From Alphaproteobacteria bacterium (GTDB lineage: Bacteria; Pseudomonadota; Gammaproteobacteria; JAGOUN01), in the NCBI GenBank assembly GCA_021151585.1, contig JAGKWX010000009.1, positions 1 to 52,968 on the forward strand: a stretch of 52,968 nucleotides of DNA, read 5' to 3'. Below, piece after piece: positions 1-8,703 of the stretch (within the stretch, counting starts at the first letter, position 1; each line of letters begins with the position of its first letter). Under the pieces are notes generated by a model. It worked only from the letters and a program-made list of their open reading frames with translations. It made no database searches and had not been told where the DNA came from. The position numbers were made by a program, and so were the translations under genes.

Positions 1-124
1 AACAATTACCTCTTTGTCACAGTGAAAAACAAATTCAAGCGCTACTACCGTTTAATATTAATAAAGAATTGCTCAAGGTGCGGTAGATTTAGCGCTTACA
101 TTTCATCTGTAGTATTTAACATCT

Positions 125-185
125 GAGAGTTTCCTTATATTGGTTTGATCTAAAGTTTGCACTTACATCAAAACCGGAAACTCTC
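125..185. repeat. Long inverted repeat downstream of the ankyrin gene
   Basis: Perfect 10-base arms at 125-134 and 176-185 enclose a second pair (142-149 with 167-175, one extra A). The structure lies about 85 bases past the stop of the ankyrin gene and may act as a transcription end or RNA-stability element, but there is no T-run on the relevant strand. I see no gene in 1-269. Confidence 0.5.
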
Positions 186-269
186 TATTTTGCAAGAGAT
201 TTGTCAGATCAGATCGAAACTAATTCACATAATATTCTCCGTTTAACTTAAAATCATTAGATCACTTAA

Positions 270-3200
270 CTACATAAGTACACACATACTACAGCGATTG
301 GCGCTGACTACAGCTACCTCTTGGGTATTCGGTACAGAGAACATTCCCGCAGAAGAAATCAGCATTGAGTCATCAACAACAGCAATTCGCGAACTAGATT
401 TTTTAGCTTCATTATTTGATGAGCCAGGCTCCTCCTTTTCCTTTAATATACTCTCTACTTTCTCCTTCTCGAATTTATACTTTTCATTAAGCAATATTGC
501 TAACAACTCCGCATCAATTTCATCCAACATTGTGATATGCAAAGTATTTCTATCTAAGCGAGTAGTGCTCGGTTGCTGTATATCGTCTGAAATTTGTTTG
601 CTCTGCTCAGAAAATGCTTTAACAAATAAAAGCAATGATTTTCTAGTAATGTCTGAATTAAAATTCAATAAAACTTCTTTCGAGTGAAATTCGATAGATG
701 TTATTGATTGAATACACTCTGAATGAGCATGATTTAGATTTTCCAGCATTTGAACCCAGGTTACAACAGGCGGCTCATCTATCAATAAAATTTCTTCTTG
801 AAAACGAAATGGATTTTTACACAAAGGGTGCAGCTTGATCGTACTCACTATGTCTGCGCACTCTGCTGTTTTTGAATAATTCAATTCACTGGCTTCATTT
901 TCAGTTCCAAAATGATAAAGGTAAGATAAATCATTTGATGCATTAGCTGAAAAAGAAATACCTTCAGATGTCATTAATATTGATTGCTGCAGAAGAAGAC
1001 TAGCCTTCCACTCTTTTAACTCATTTTCAGGCTTTGTGGCAAAAGTTGATTCCCATAAAAAAGAAAACATATTTTTTTTAGGAGAAGTAAATAAGCCCCG
1101 CAATAATTGCGCACAAATAGAATTTTGACGGTTTATAGTTTTTTCTTGCAAAATAGTCAAATATGATCCTGCAATATATTCGGCAAAAGCACGTGCCACT
1201 TCTTCGCTTGCCAACTGCTGAATTTGCACCTCAAATTTATAAGTCGTTAACCGTGCAATAATATCTATTTGTAAACTCATCGCCTTAATACTCGGAAACA
1301 AACTAATAATAAATTGATACACCGGATCATTTTGAGCGGCGCGTAACATGTCATATCCAATGTTCAATAACTCAACACTAACAGAACCTAGCAAAGGAAT
1401 GCTGCCACCCAGTAAATTAATAACACTGTGAACAACTGTGTCGGTTGTTGTTCCACCAGAAGCCACCAAGCCAGAGGCTAAGGTGTGATAAGCGATTAAA
1501 ATACCGGTCATACGTGAAACTAATTGTGTATGAAAACTTTTTAAAAGGACATCGTTTTCCAAATATTTTTCTGCTTCTGTAAACTGTTGTGATTGTTGGC
1601 GCTCTGCAAGCATTCTAGCTCTATCTTCCATTAAGATTTTAAAGCCTTCGCTATGTTGTTGCAGCACTTGAGTAATATTAGCAACTTGTTTTGAAAGATC
1701 TGAAACCGTACGTTCTAGCTGCACGCGCTGTGATTTTTTTCTCTCTAAAATCACTTGATCAATGGCTTCGATCTTGATTGTTAATTCTTCTTCCTTTAAT
1801 CGACGTCTTTCTGCTTCGAGCTCTTGTTCTGCCGCCAACAATAATGCCGCCACTTCAAAATGACCTTCACGCGAAGCGAGAAAACGCGCTGTAAATCCGT
1901 GCTTATCTGCAAGATCCAGTCTTGCGCCATAAGCCATTAATAACTTGACAATGTCTAAATAGCCCGCCGTTGCAGCCAATATAAGCGGTGTTATTTCGCC
2001 GACCGCTTTTAGGTCAACATCAATACCAGAATAGGCTAATAATGCTTTACACATGTCTAACCTATTTTTCTGAACGGCGAAATGTAGCGCAGAAAACTTG
2101 TCATTTTTATTATGACGATCATTAATTTGCGCATTAATTCTAATATGGCTTGATGTCAGCAGCGTTTGCACACTTTCTAGGCACCCTGTGATAACAGCCG
2201 TAATTAACGGTGTTTTTCTATCATCCGATGCTAAATTAATATCGGTGTCTCTTCTCGCTAATAAAGCATACACAGCGCCCATCGCTTGCTCTGAAATTGC
2301 TTGGTTAAATGCAGACCATCCTCCTTTTGATAATCGATTTACAACAATATCTGGGTGATTTAAAAATACTCGCACCATTTCAGCGCTATTAACCGCCCTC
2401 ATTAATGGTGTCATATGTGATTGCCAAAGCGCGCTTGCTTGATTTGGCTTTGTTTTAGGGTGATTAAATATTAATAAAAATGTTTTTAAATATTCTCGCT
2501 CTGATCGCGGGTGAATCGGCGGCAGCTGTGCCCCTCCAGACATAACCTTAAGGTATCGATCGATAACTGTATGCAAAGGGCTAGTGCCATCATTACCTAA
2601 AATGGCTCGAGATAAATTAGGATTAATGTCTGAATGCGCCAATAAAATTTCAGCACATGCCGCATTTCCGCCTTCCGCAGCCAATGCCAAAGGTGTCTCC
2701 CACATACTATTGGTAAGGTTCACTTTTATCCCTTCTGAGTTAACTAGCAATTTCACAATCTCTGGTCGATTAGCTAATACCGCAAAATGTAACGCTGTAT
2801 TACCAGACTCAGGGTGCGCTTTATTCAGCTCCAAGTCATCAAATTGTAATAGTTCTTTTAAACATTCGACGTAACCCAGCAGCGCCGCATATTGCAACGC
2901 CGTCATTTTGCTATGTGTATCTTTCTCATTAACGTCTTGCCTGCTCTCACCGCTGAGACGAAGTTGAGTTAAATGCTGGAAGTCATTATTTTGCACTAAA
3001 GCTATAATGGAATCTTCTGCATTTGCTCTGCGAGAATCAGCTTGTATACGCATTGCGGCCAATAATTTTGCTTTAAATTCTGCAAACCCGCGAATCTCAG
3101 CCCAATCTAAAGCACTTAAACCAAGCCCATCAACTGCAAAAACATTAACTCTAGCATCAGCAATCAGCAAGGTGACAACTTCTAAATTGCAACTTTCAAG

Positions 3201-6200
3201 TGAAGAAATTAATGGAGGTGAGATATTAATTCTTGAAAAATTCGGATTTGTTCTTGGATGACTTAATAGTAAGCGCACAGGCTCTACACCGTACTTAGTC
3301 GCAATCGATATTGGTGCAGAAAAACGTGTGTCATTTAGAACAAGATTTGGATCAATACTTGGTTGAGCTAATAAATAAGCTATGCCTGCGTTCCAACCAT
3401 ATTTTATTGCACAAATCAATGGCGTACTGCCAGTGTCTTTGTTCATTGCATTAATATTGGCGCCTGATTCAACTAGTAATTTAACCAATTCTAAGTTATA
3501 AGTACGGCAAGCTGCTATTAGAGCGGTATCTCCGATTTGCCTTCCATCGCGTAAATCAACATTTTTAACATACTTAATCAATGCGCTGACAATATCTACT
3601 GCTCCTAAATTCGACGCATATTCAAGAGGAGACCAGCCGTAACCTTGGTTTTGTTTGTCACTGCTGTTGTGAAGAATATAAAAGTTGGGATCAACATTGT
3701 GTCGCAATAATACCTCGACACTAGTTAACCGCTTATTTGCAATCGCGGCCATCAAAGCATTCCAATACTGATAATCACAATCTTCTGTTTTTTTATAATG
3801 AGGATCGGCACCTTTTTTAATCATTAAATCCGCTAATTTTGCATGACCTAATGAGCATGCATACATTAACGGAGTCCAACCATTATTTTTGGGCTGATTA
3901 AGCATCTTTTTAATTTGTTGATCTTGAAGATGTGCACAAATAATATTAAACAATGCGATTGAGCCATTACCAGCTACTATGAAAAATAAATTTTGTCCAT
4001 AAGAGTCGCGTTCTCTCCAAAATTTTTGATCAATCCGAGACTCTAAATAGGTAACAACTTCAACATAACCATTGCTTATTGCATCGGTAAGACCATTTCT
4101 TTGTTCGTGGGTTTTAATCGAAATATCGACTTTGGCAACTTCACAAAGATACTGAACTATAGGCAAATGTCCACAAACCGCAGCTCCATGAAAGGGAGTG
4201 CTACCATCTTTGGGGCGTTGACGACTGGGATCAAACTTCAAGTCCTCGATCAGATAACGCACCATCGTCAAATCACCAGTACGCGCTGCACAATCCAATG
4301 CATTAGATTCTCGAGTACGATTAGTTAATCTTAATGCTTCCGTTGAAGCAAATGCTTGAAGAAACCTTATATCACTCAACTCAGTCGCGTAGAGTACCAA
4401 AGGCCACTCATTTTTATCGTAAACCATCAAATCAGGTTGTTTTGTCTTTAAGCACGCAGAAAATGCATCATAGTCACAGCTGCGCAAAGCGCAGTATAAT
4501 TCTAGCGTATCTGCAGAAAAATTTGAGTCAAGCGCAATGGCCTCAGCGCAGCGACGTGACGATGCTTGTAGCACGCTAAAAATTTCTGGGTATTGTAAAC
4601 GATTTGATAATTCTACAGAACTCACTGATAAACTGGTGTATCCTTTCAGTGAAACAAAACCGGGAGCATGTAACGAATCTGCATCGAATTCTATTAGTAA
4701 CTTGACTGCAGCAAAGTTTCTGCGAAAAACAGCAAAATATAACAATGAAAATGAGTTGCTATTTTGAAGATTAGGCTGTTGATAAAAATCTAAAAATGCG
4801 CGAAGAACTTCAATATTATTATGCCAAATAACCCAATGCATGGCGGTCATTTTTTCAGAATCTTCTAGGGTAACGTTAGGTTCTGCTGTAGTCAGAAGAC
4901 TTAATAAAGTCCTCGTATCATTATTCTGCGCTGCGTTGAGAAACATTTGGCTAACAGACGACAAATCCTCAATTCCTAAATCTTCGCAACGACGTGCACG
5001 CAACCGCATGACAATATCCATCATTTTTTTACTTTCAGCTAATTGGATAATGCTTTGGTGTTTTTTGTTTCTTAATTGTGTATTTGCACCACTTTGAATT
5101 AATCTTTCAACAAGTTGTAATAATCCTTGCTCTAATGCTAGATGAAACAACGTATTACCATCATCATCTTGAACATTAATATCGGCTCCATGCTTTACCG
5201 CTAATGAAAAAAGCTCATTTTGTATATTTTGGTTAGTTTGTTTTACAATAGAGAGAAAGACAGGAGCATCTTGAGGGTTTCGCGCATGAATATCAGCGCC
5301 ATGAGCCAGTAATAGTTGTACTAACTGAATACAGGTTGCTGGTGGAGTGTTGATTGCGTCAAATAAGGCGGTTTCCCCCCATTTATCACAAGCATTAACT
5401 TTCACACCCGCGCGCAATAAACGAGCCGCCAAAATATGATCACCGCTCATAGCGACATAATGCAGCGCTGTTCTTTGAGAAGACTCTTCAACAGCATGAA
5501 TATCTGCTTGATATTTGATTAGTAACTCCACCATGGAGTAATCAAGATTTTTGGCAGCAAATACTAACAAGGGCATGCCTCTATAATTAATATTTGGACT
5601 ATTACCTTGCTGTAAAAAAACTTCAGCTTGCTGCAAATCACCACAAATAACTGACCATGTTAAATCGGTAGCTTTAACAACAGGTCCTTGATCACTGGAT
5701 ATTTCAGCATGACGATTTAATAAAAAAAGCATTTCTTCTTGTTCTGCCTCAAAACGCTTGGCAAAATCTAAGGCCGTTTCTCCAGCTAAGAATTCCATAT
5801 CTAAAGCTCGAGCAGTTTTTGTCGAAGTAATTGCAAGGTCGGCGCCGGCTTGCAATAATACTCTCACAACATATACAGATTTTTTTATGACAGCATAATG
5901 TAAGGCTGTCCACCCGTCACCATCTTGTAAATTAGGGTTTGCACCATGTTGTAAAAATTCTTCTACAATTTTCTCATGCCCATTATTTGAACTAACATCT
6001 AAAGATGAAATGATTATCTGTAATGCACTTTGTTGCGTTTGTTCATCAGTAACATTAGGATCAAACCCTTGTCTTAGAGCATCTTGTAATGCACGATACA
6101 TTGATCTGCCCATTTTTGCAGCCTTTAAAAAATCTTGATTTGCTTTTTGATTTCTTGCTCTTTCCAACTCCTTTACTGGCGACGCCTCTCTTTGTCCATT

Positions 6201-6752
6201 GTCACCCGTTTGCGCTTGTAACATCTGTATCATTAATAATAATTCTAGTTTGGTATTTTCATCTATATCAGGATCGAAGAGTTTTTGCATCGCAAGTTTT
6301 AAGAATTTTTCAATAGAATCAGATTCGTCTCCTTCGTCATTCTCATTTTCGATGTCATCTTCAAGATTATTGTCACTTTCCTCATCATTACCCTGAAGAA
6401 GTCGTACAATTTCATGATGACCTAAACGCAAAGCCAGGCTCAGCGGAGAGAAGCCGGGTGGGCAATTCAATAGATCGTTTTGAGATACAATAGAAATATC
6501 TGCTTTGTAGAATAATAACAACTGTACAATTTGAATGTGGTTTTCATGAACCGCACAATGCAGCGGTGTCCATCCCCATGCGTTTCTTATATTTGGATCT
6601 GCTTGATTATCCAATAAATATTGAACAGCCTCTTTATTCCCATGCCAGGCATACCAATGAAGCAATGAGCGTTGTAAATTATCGGCAAAATTCACATCCG
6701 TCACATTATGGGGATTGAATTGATTGTTAGTGGCATTAGTCATTGATAACAT
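270..6752 (-). CDS. Giant ankyrin-repeat protein with C-terminal CaaX box (candidate secreted effector)
   Basis: Protein of about 2160 residues. By eye it carries some 35-38 ankyrin repeats (GxTPLHxAxxxGHxxIVxLLLxxGADxN pattern) from near the N-terminus to about residue 1630. They are interrupted near residue 125 by an acidic Glu/Asp/Asn-rich linker. A charged coiled-coil-like stretch follows (nt about 1620-1830), then a helical region with a hydrophobic Gly-rich segment. The last four residues are CVLM, matching the eukaryotic CaaX prenylation signal; Legionella AnkB is a known precedent for a host-prenylated ankyrin effector. I chose ATG 6750-6752 because GGAG lies 8 bases upstream. The frame is open to a TTG at 6872, but that lies in an IS relic, and the ATG at 6788 has a poorer ribosome site. 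Secretion and function are inferred; no enzymatic domain was recognised. Confidence 0.85.
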   Translation of the reverse strand: MLSMTNATNNQFNPHNVTDVNFADNLQRSLLHWYAWHGNKEAVQYLLDNQADPNIRNAWGWTPLHCAVHENHIQIVQLLLFYKADISIVSQNDLLNCPPGFSPLSLALRLGHHEIVRLLQGNDEESDNNLEDDIENENDEGDESDSIEKFLKLAMQKLFDPDIDENTKLELLLMIQMLQAQTGDNGQREASPVKELERARNQKANQDFLKAAKMGRSMYRALQDALRQGFDPNVTDEQTQQSALQIIISSLDVSSNNGHEKIVEEFLQHGANPNLQDGDGWTALHYAVIKKSVYVVRVLLQAGADLAITSTKTARALDMEFLAGETALDFAKRFEAEQEEMLFLLNRHAEISSDQGPVVKATDLTWSVICGDLQQAEVFLQQGNSPNINYRGMPLLVFAAKNLDYSMVELLIKYQADIHAVEESSQRTALHYVAMSGDHILAARLLRAGVKVNACDKWGETALFDAINTPPATCIQLVQLLLAHGADIHARNPQDAPVFLSIVKQTNQNIQNELFSLAVKHGADINVQDDDGNTLFHLALEQGLLQLVERLIQSGANTQLRNKKHQSIIQLAESKKMMDIVMRLRARRCEDLGIEDLSSVSQMFLNAAQNNDTRTLLSLLTTAEPNVTLEDSEKMTAMHWVIWHNNIEVLRAFLDFYQQPNLQNSNSFSLLYFAVFRRNFAAVKLLIEFDADSLHAPGFVSLKGYTSLSVSSVELSNRLQYPEIFSVLQASSRRCAEAIALDSNFSADTLELYCALRSCDYDAFSACLKTKQPDLMVYDKNEWPLVLYATELSDIRFLQAFASTEALRLTNRTRESNALDCAARTGDLTMVRYLIEDLKFDPSRQRPKDGSTPFHGAAVCGHLPIVQYLCEVAKVDISIKTHEQRNGLTDAISNGYVEVVTYLESRIDQKFWRERDSYGQNLFFIVAGNGSIALFNIICAHLQDQQIKKMLNQPKNNGWTPLMYACSLGHAKLADLMIKKGADPHYKKTEDCDYQYWNALMAAIANKRLTSVEVLLRHNVDPNFYILHNSSDKQNQGYGWSPLEYASNLGAVDIVSALIKYVKNVDLRDGRQIGDTALIAACRTYNLELVKLLVESGANINAMNKDTGSTPLICAIKYGWNAGIAYLLAQPSIDPNLVLNDTRFSAPISIATKYGVEPVRLLLSHPRTNPNFSRINISPPLISSLESCNLEVVTLLIADARVNVFAVDGLGLSALDWAEIRGFAEFKAKLLAAMRIQADSRRANAEDSIIALVQNNDFQHLTQLRLSGESRQDVNEKDTHSKMTALQYAALLGYVECLKELLQFDDLELNKAHPESGNTALHFAVLANRPEIVKLLVNSEGIKVNLTNSMWETPLALAAEGGNAACAEILLAHSDINPNLSRAILGNDGTSPLHTVIDRYLKVMSGGAQLPPIHPRSEREYLKTFLLIFNHPKTKPNQASALWQSHMTPLMRAVNSAEMVRVFLNHPDIVVNRLSKGGWSAFNQAISEQAMGAVYALLARRDTDINLASDDRKTPLITAVITGCLESVQTLLTSSHIRINAQINDRHNKNDKFSALHFAVQKNRLDMCKALLAYSGIDVDLKAVGEITPLILAATAGYLDIVKLLMAYGARLDLADKHGFTARFLASREGHFEVAALLLAAEQELEAERRRLKEEELTIKIEAIDQVILERKKSQRVQLERTVSDLSKQVANITQVLQQHSEGFKILMEDRARMLAERQQSQQFTEAEKYLENDVLLKSFHTQLVSRMTGILIAYHTLASGLVASGGTTTDTVVHSVINLLGGSIPLLGSVSVELLNIGYDMLRAAQNDPVYQFIISLFPSIKAMSLQIDIIARLTTYKFEVQIQQLASEEVARAFAEYIAGSYLTILQEKTINRQNSICAQLLRGLFTSPKKNMFSFLWESTFATKPENELKEWKASLLLQQSILMTSEGISFSANASNDLSYLYHFGTENEASELNYSKTAECADIVSTIKLHPLCKNPFRFQEEILLIDEPPVVTWVQMLENLNHAHSECIQSITSIEFHSKEVLLNFNSDITRKSLLLFVKAFSEQSKQISDDIQQPSTTRLDRNTLHITMLDEIDAELLAILLNEKYKFEKEKVESILKEKEEPGSSNNEAKKSSSRIAVVDDSMLISSAGMFSVPNTQEVAVVSANRCSMCVLM

Positions 6753-6845
6753 AATTTTTTCTCCAAAACTATAGTCTGAATTCAGCATTTTTTTTGTGGC
6801 CTTTTGAAAAGTCTCAAGATACAATGATGTAAATAGTAAGTATAA

Positions 6846-6958
6846 CGCGCATTCAGGCCTGAAGTGCGACAAATCCTTTCGCTAATTTTCCATAATGTTA
6901 CTGTAAAACTTCCGCAGGTATTCTATACTCCATATATTGCATGGGCCTATTATTAATT
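6846..6958 (-). mobile_element. IS30-like transposase 3' end, relic copy A
   Basis: On the minus strand it reads INNRPMQYMEYRIPAEVLQ, then a stop, then in the same frame HYGKLAKGFVALQA and the presumed native stop. The NRP...L/Y...PAEV pattern and the VALQ ending resemble the C-terminus of IS30-type DDE transposases. It matches 14769-14881 at 104 of 113 positions. It ends about 90 bases upstream of the chosen ankyrin start, in the same direction. Family assignment is from memory and moderate. Confidence 0.6.
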
Positions 6959-7070
6959 CCATTCAAAATTTTATCAATCTATTTAACGAATAAGCTAAAT
7001 AGCAACGTATCGCCATCAAAATGATGTCTTTGGAAAAATGTTTCCATTTAAAACTAAACATCATCCTCTC

Positions 7071-7102
7071 CTCTGGCAAGAATTGAGTATATTTTGCCAG
7101 AG
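7071..7102. repeat. Inverted repeat downstream of membrane protein 1
   Basis: Perfect 9-base arms CTCTGGCAA and TTGCCAGAG enclose a 14-base loop, 36 bases past the stop of the minus-strand gene ending at 7138. It could end transcription, but no T-run follows on the minus strand. Confidence 0.35.
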
Positions 7103-7137
7103 TTGCAATGTTTTTTCGAGAGAGCCGTTTTGGCATT

Positions 7138-8484
7138 TCAGATTTGAATACACGAACGAGGGTTGAAGCTCAGGTTTTCATTTTCTTTATCATGCGTGTT
7201 GGTTTCTATTAACTCAAATTTCCCGCCCGCTTCTCTATGCGAAAAAAAGCTCGTAATTCTTTGTGTATGATATCTACACTCATAATATCTTATTGAGGAT
7301 GTTATAAAAGCGTATCCATCTTGAATTCGATGCGCAAGTTTAGCGCAAAACGATTGAGCTGATTCAAAAATATCAATATCAGCATATTTTTTAAGTAAAA
7401 AAATAATATTCAGCGACATTGAAATTGTTTTAAATGCACTGCCATCAAAAAATGATATTGGAAAATCACTAAAAGGATTGCGATAATAGAATAGCGCGTA
7501 AAAATCATTAATAACAAAAGATGCGTATTCTTTCCATGAGATACTACTTGCTAAAGCTTGTAGAAGAGGGAGAGAAATAAATATAGGCAATAGTGATGAC
7601 GCTAATGGTGACAATAGGAATAACGTTTCAAAAAAACTTTTAGGGGAAAGATAAAATAAGTTTTCGAGAGATAAAAGAAAATTAGTCAAAATGGAAATGT
7701 TTTTTAGATATTGAAATATATAATATAATGGATACATAAACATGAACAGCGGAAAAAAAAGAACTACTACTGCCTTTTGCTGAAGTTTATCTATACTCTC
7801 TATATCACCATAACATAATGCTATGAAGGATGGTAGTAGTGGTAGTAGTAAGGGTCTTTTTAAAATCATGATGACGGCGGGTATCATTAATGGCGAGGTG
7901 ATGAGAAGTGCATTATGAAAATACCATCTTATACGATATGCATTCTTGTAGGGCGACAAATGGAATGCCTGATTATCTATCATGATAAATGCAATTTCAT
8001 GTGCGACGAATGAATAAAGTGGTGAGCACAGCATAGCAGAAAAGTCAGAAGCCAGAGACGCCCAGGATCGTTTGAAGCGGCCAGGCGAAGATAAAAACTT
8101 AAAAGTTGCAGAAAATCTTATAATAAGACCTATTAAATATACGAGTATAGAGCCATATGAAAACATTCCTATATTTCCTTGACCAACATCAAACACTGTT
8201 TTGCCCACCAAGTTATCGGGTAAGCAGGCAGTACTATTTTTAATATCGTACTGCTGGTAAATAGCGTTGTGAATAGTCTTATTTCCTACATACTGAAACA
8301 TTTCTTCATTTGAGCAGAATTTTTTAGGAAAAAATAAGTACATATGAGCAGGGTTTGGGTCAAGGCTTGTATAAAAAAACTTTGCATAGTACTTTAATGA
8401 ATAGAAAAAAAACAATTCGCCGCTAACGTGAATAGCGAACTTGAGTAGAGCAAATTTAACAATAAAATTTCCCTGTCTGTCCAT
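7138..8484 (-). CDS. Polytopic membrane protein of unknown function, paralogue 1
   Basis: 448 residues, rich in Phe, Leu, Ile and Tyr, with several predicted membrane segments (for example around residues 15-35, 110-130, 195-215 and 285-310). I do not recognise the family. It is a clear paralogue of the gene at 15381-16820: both begin MDxxxxFxxxFAxLK, share FFPxKxCSNEE and an IKNxTACxPDNLxGxTV block in the N-terminal third, an SFFDGSAxKxISxSLNIIFxLKKY block, and an FFSHxxxGGxFELIExNxHDxENE tail. It ends in CIQI, with Cys at position -4. No Shine-Dalgarno site is evident at the ATG. It lies next to IS relic A and diverges from the kinase genes. An envelope or secreted membrane-inserting role is possible but unsupported. 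Confidence 0.75.
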   Translation of the reverse strand: MDRQGNFIVKFALLKFAIHVSGELFFFYSLKYYAKFFYTSLDPNPAHMYLFFPKKFCSNEEMFQYVGNKTIHNAIYQQYDIKNSTACLPDNLVGKTVFDVGQGNIGMFSYGSILVYLIGLIIRFSATFKFLSSPGRFKRSWASLASDFSAMLCSPLYSFVAHEIAFIMIDNQAFHLSPYKNAYRIRWYFHNALLITSPLMIPAVIMILKRPLLLPLLPSFIALCYGDIESIDKLQQKAVVVLFFPLFMFMYPLYYIFQYLKNISILTNFLLSLENLFYLSPKSFFETLFLLSPLASSLLPIFISLPLLQALASSISWKEYASFVINDFYALFYYRNPFSDFPISFFDGSAFKTISMSLNIIFLLKKYADIDIFESAQSFCAKLAHRIQDGYAFITSSIRYYECRYHTQRITSFFSHREAGGKFELIETNTHDKENENLSFNPRSCIQI

Positions 8485-8703
8485 TTTTTGAATTAATTAT
8501 AATTTAAAATTTTTTGAAGTATAATGCTTATTTGATTCAGATAGCAAACTGAATTTTTTCAGTCGACGGTACGCAAATAATGATTATTTATTTATGCCGT
8601 CCTCGCGCCAATAGAACTCAAATATATAGAGCACATAAAACATGTATGCTATCATAGTAACCGCACATTTTTATAATTAAACCTAACCAGGATTAGCTCA
8701 TAA

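Noticed and set aside
6753..6872. Longer ankyrin protein starting at TTG 6872
   Set aside because: The extra 40 codons arise in the IS30-like relic and spacer; ATG 6752 has a far better ribosome site.
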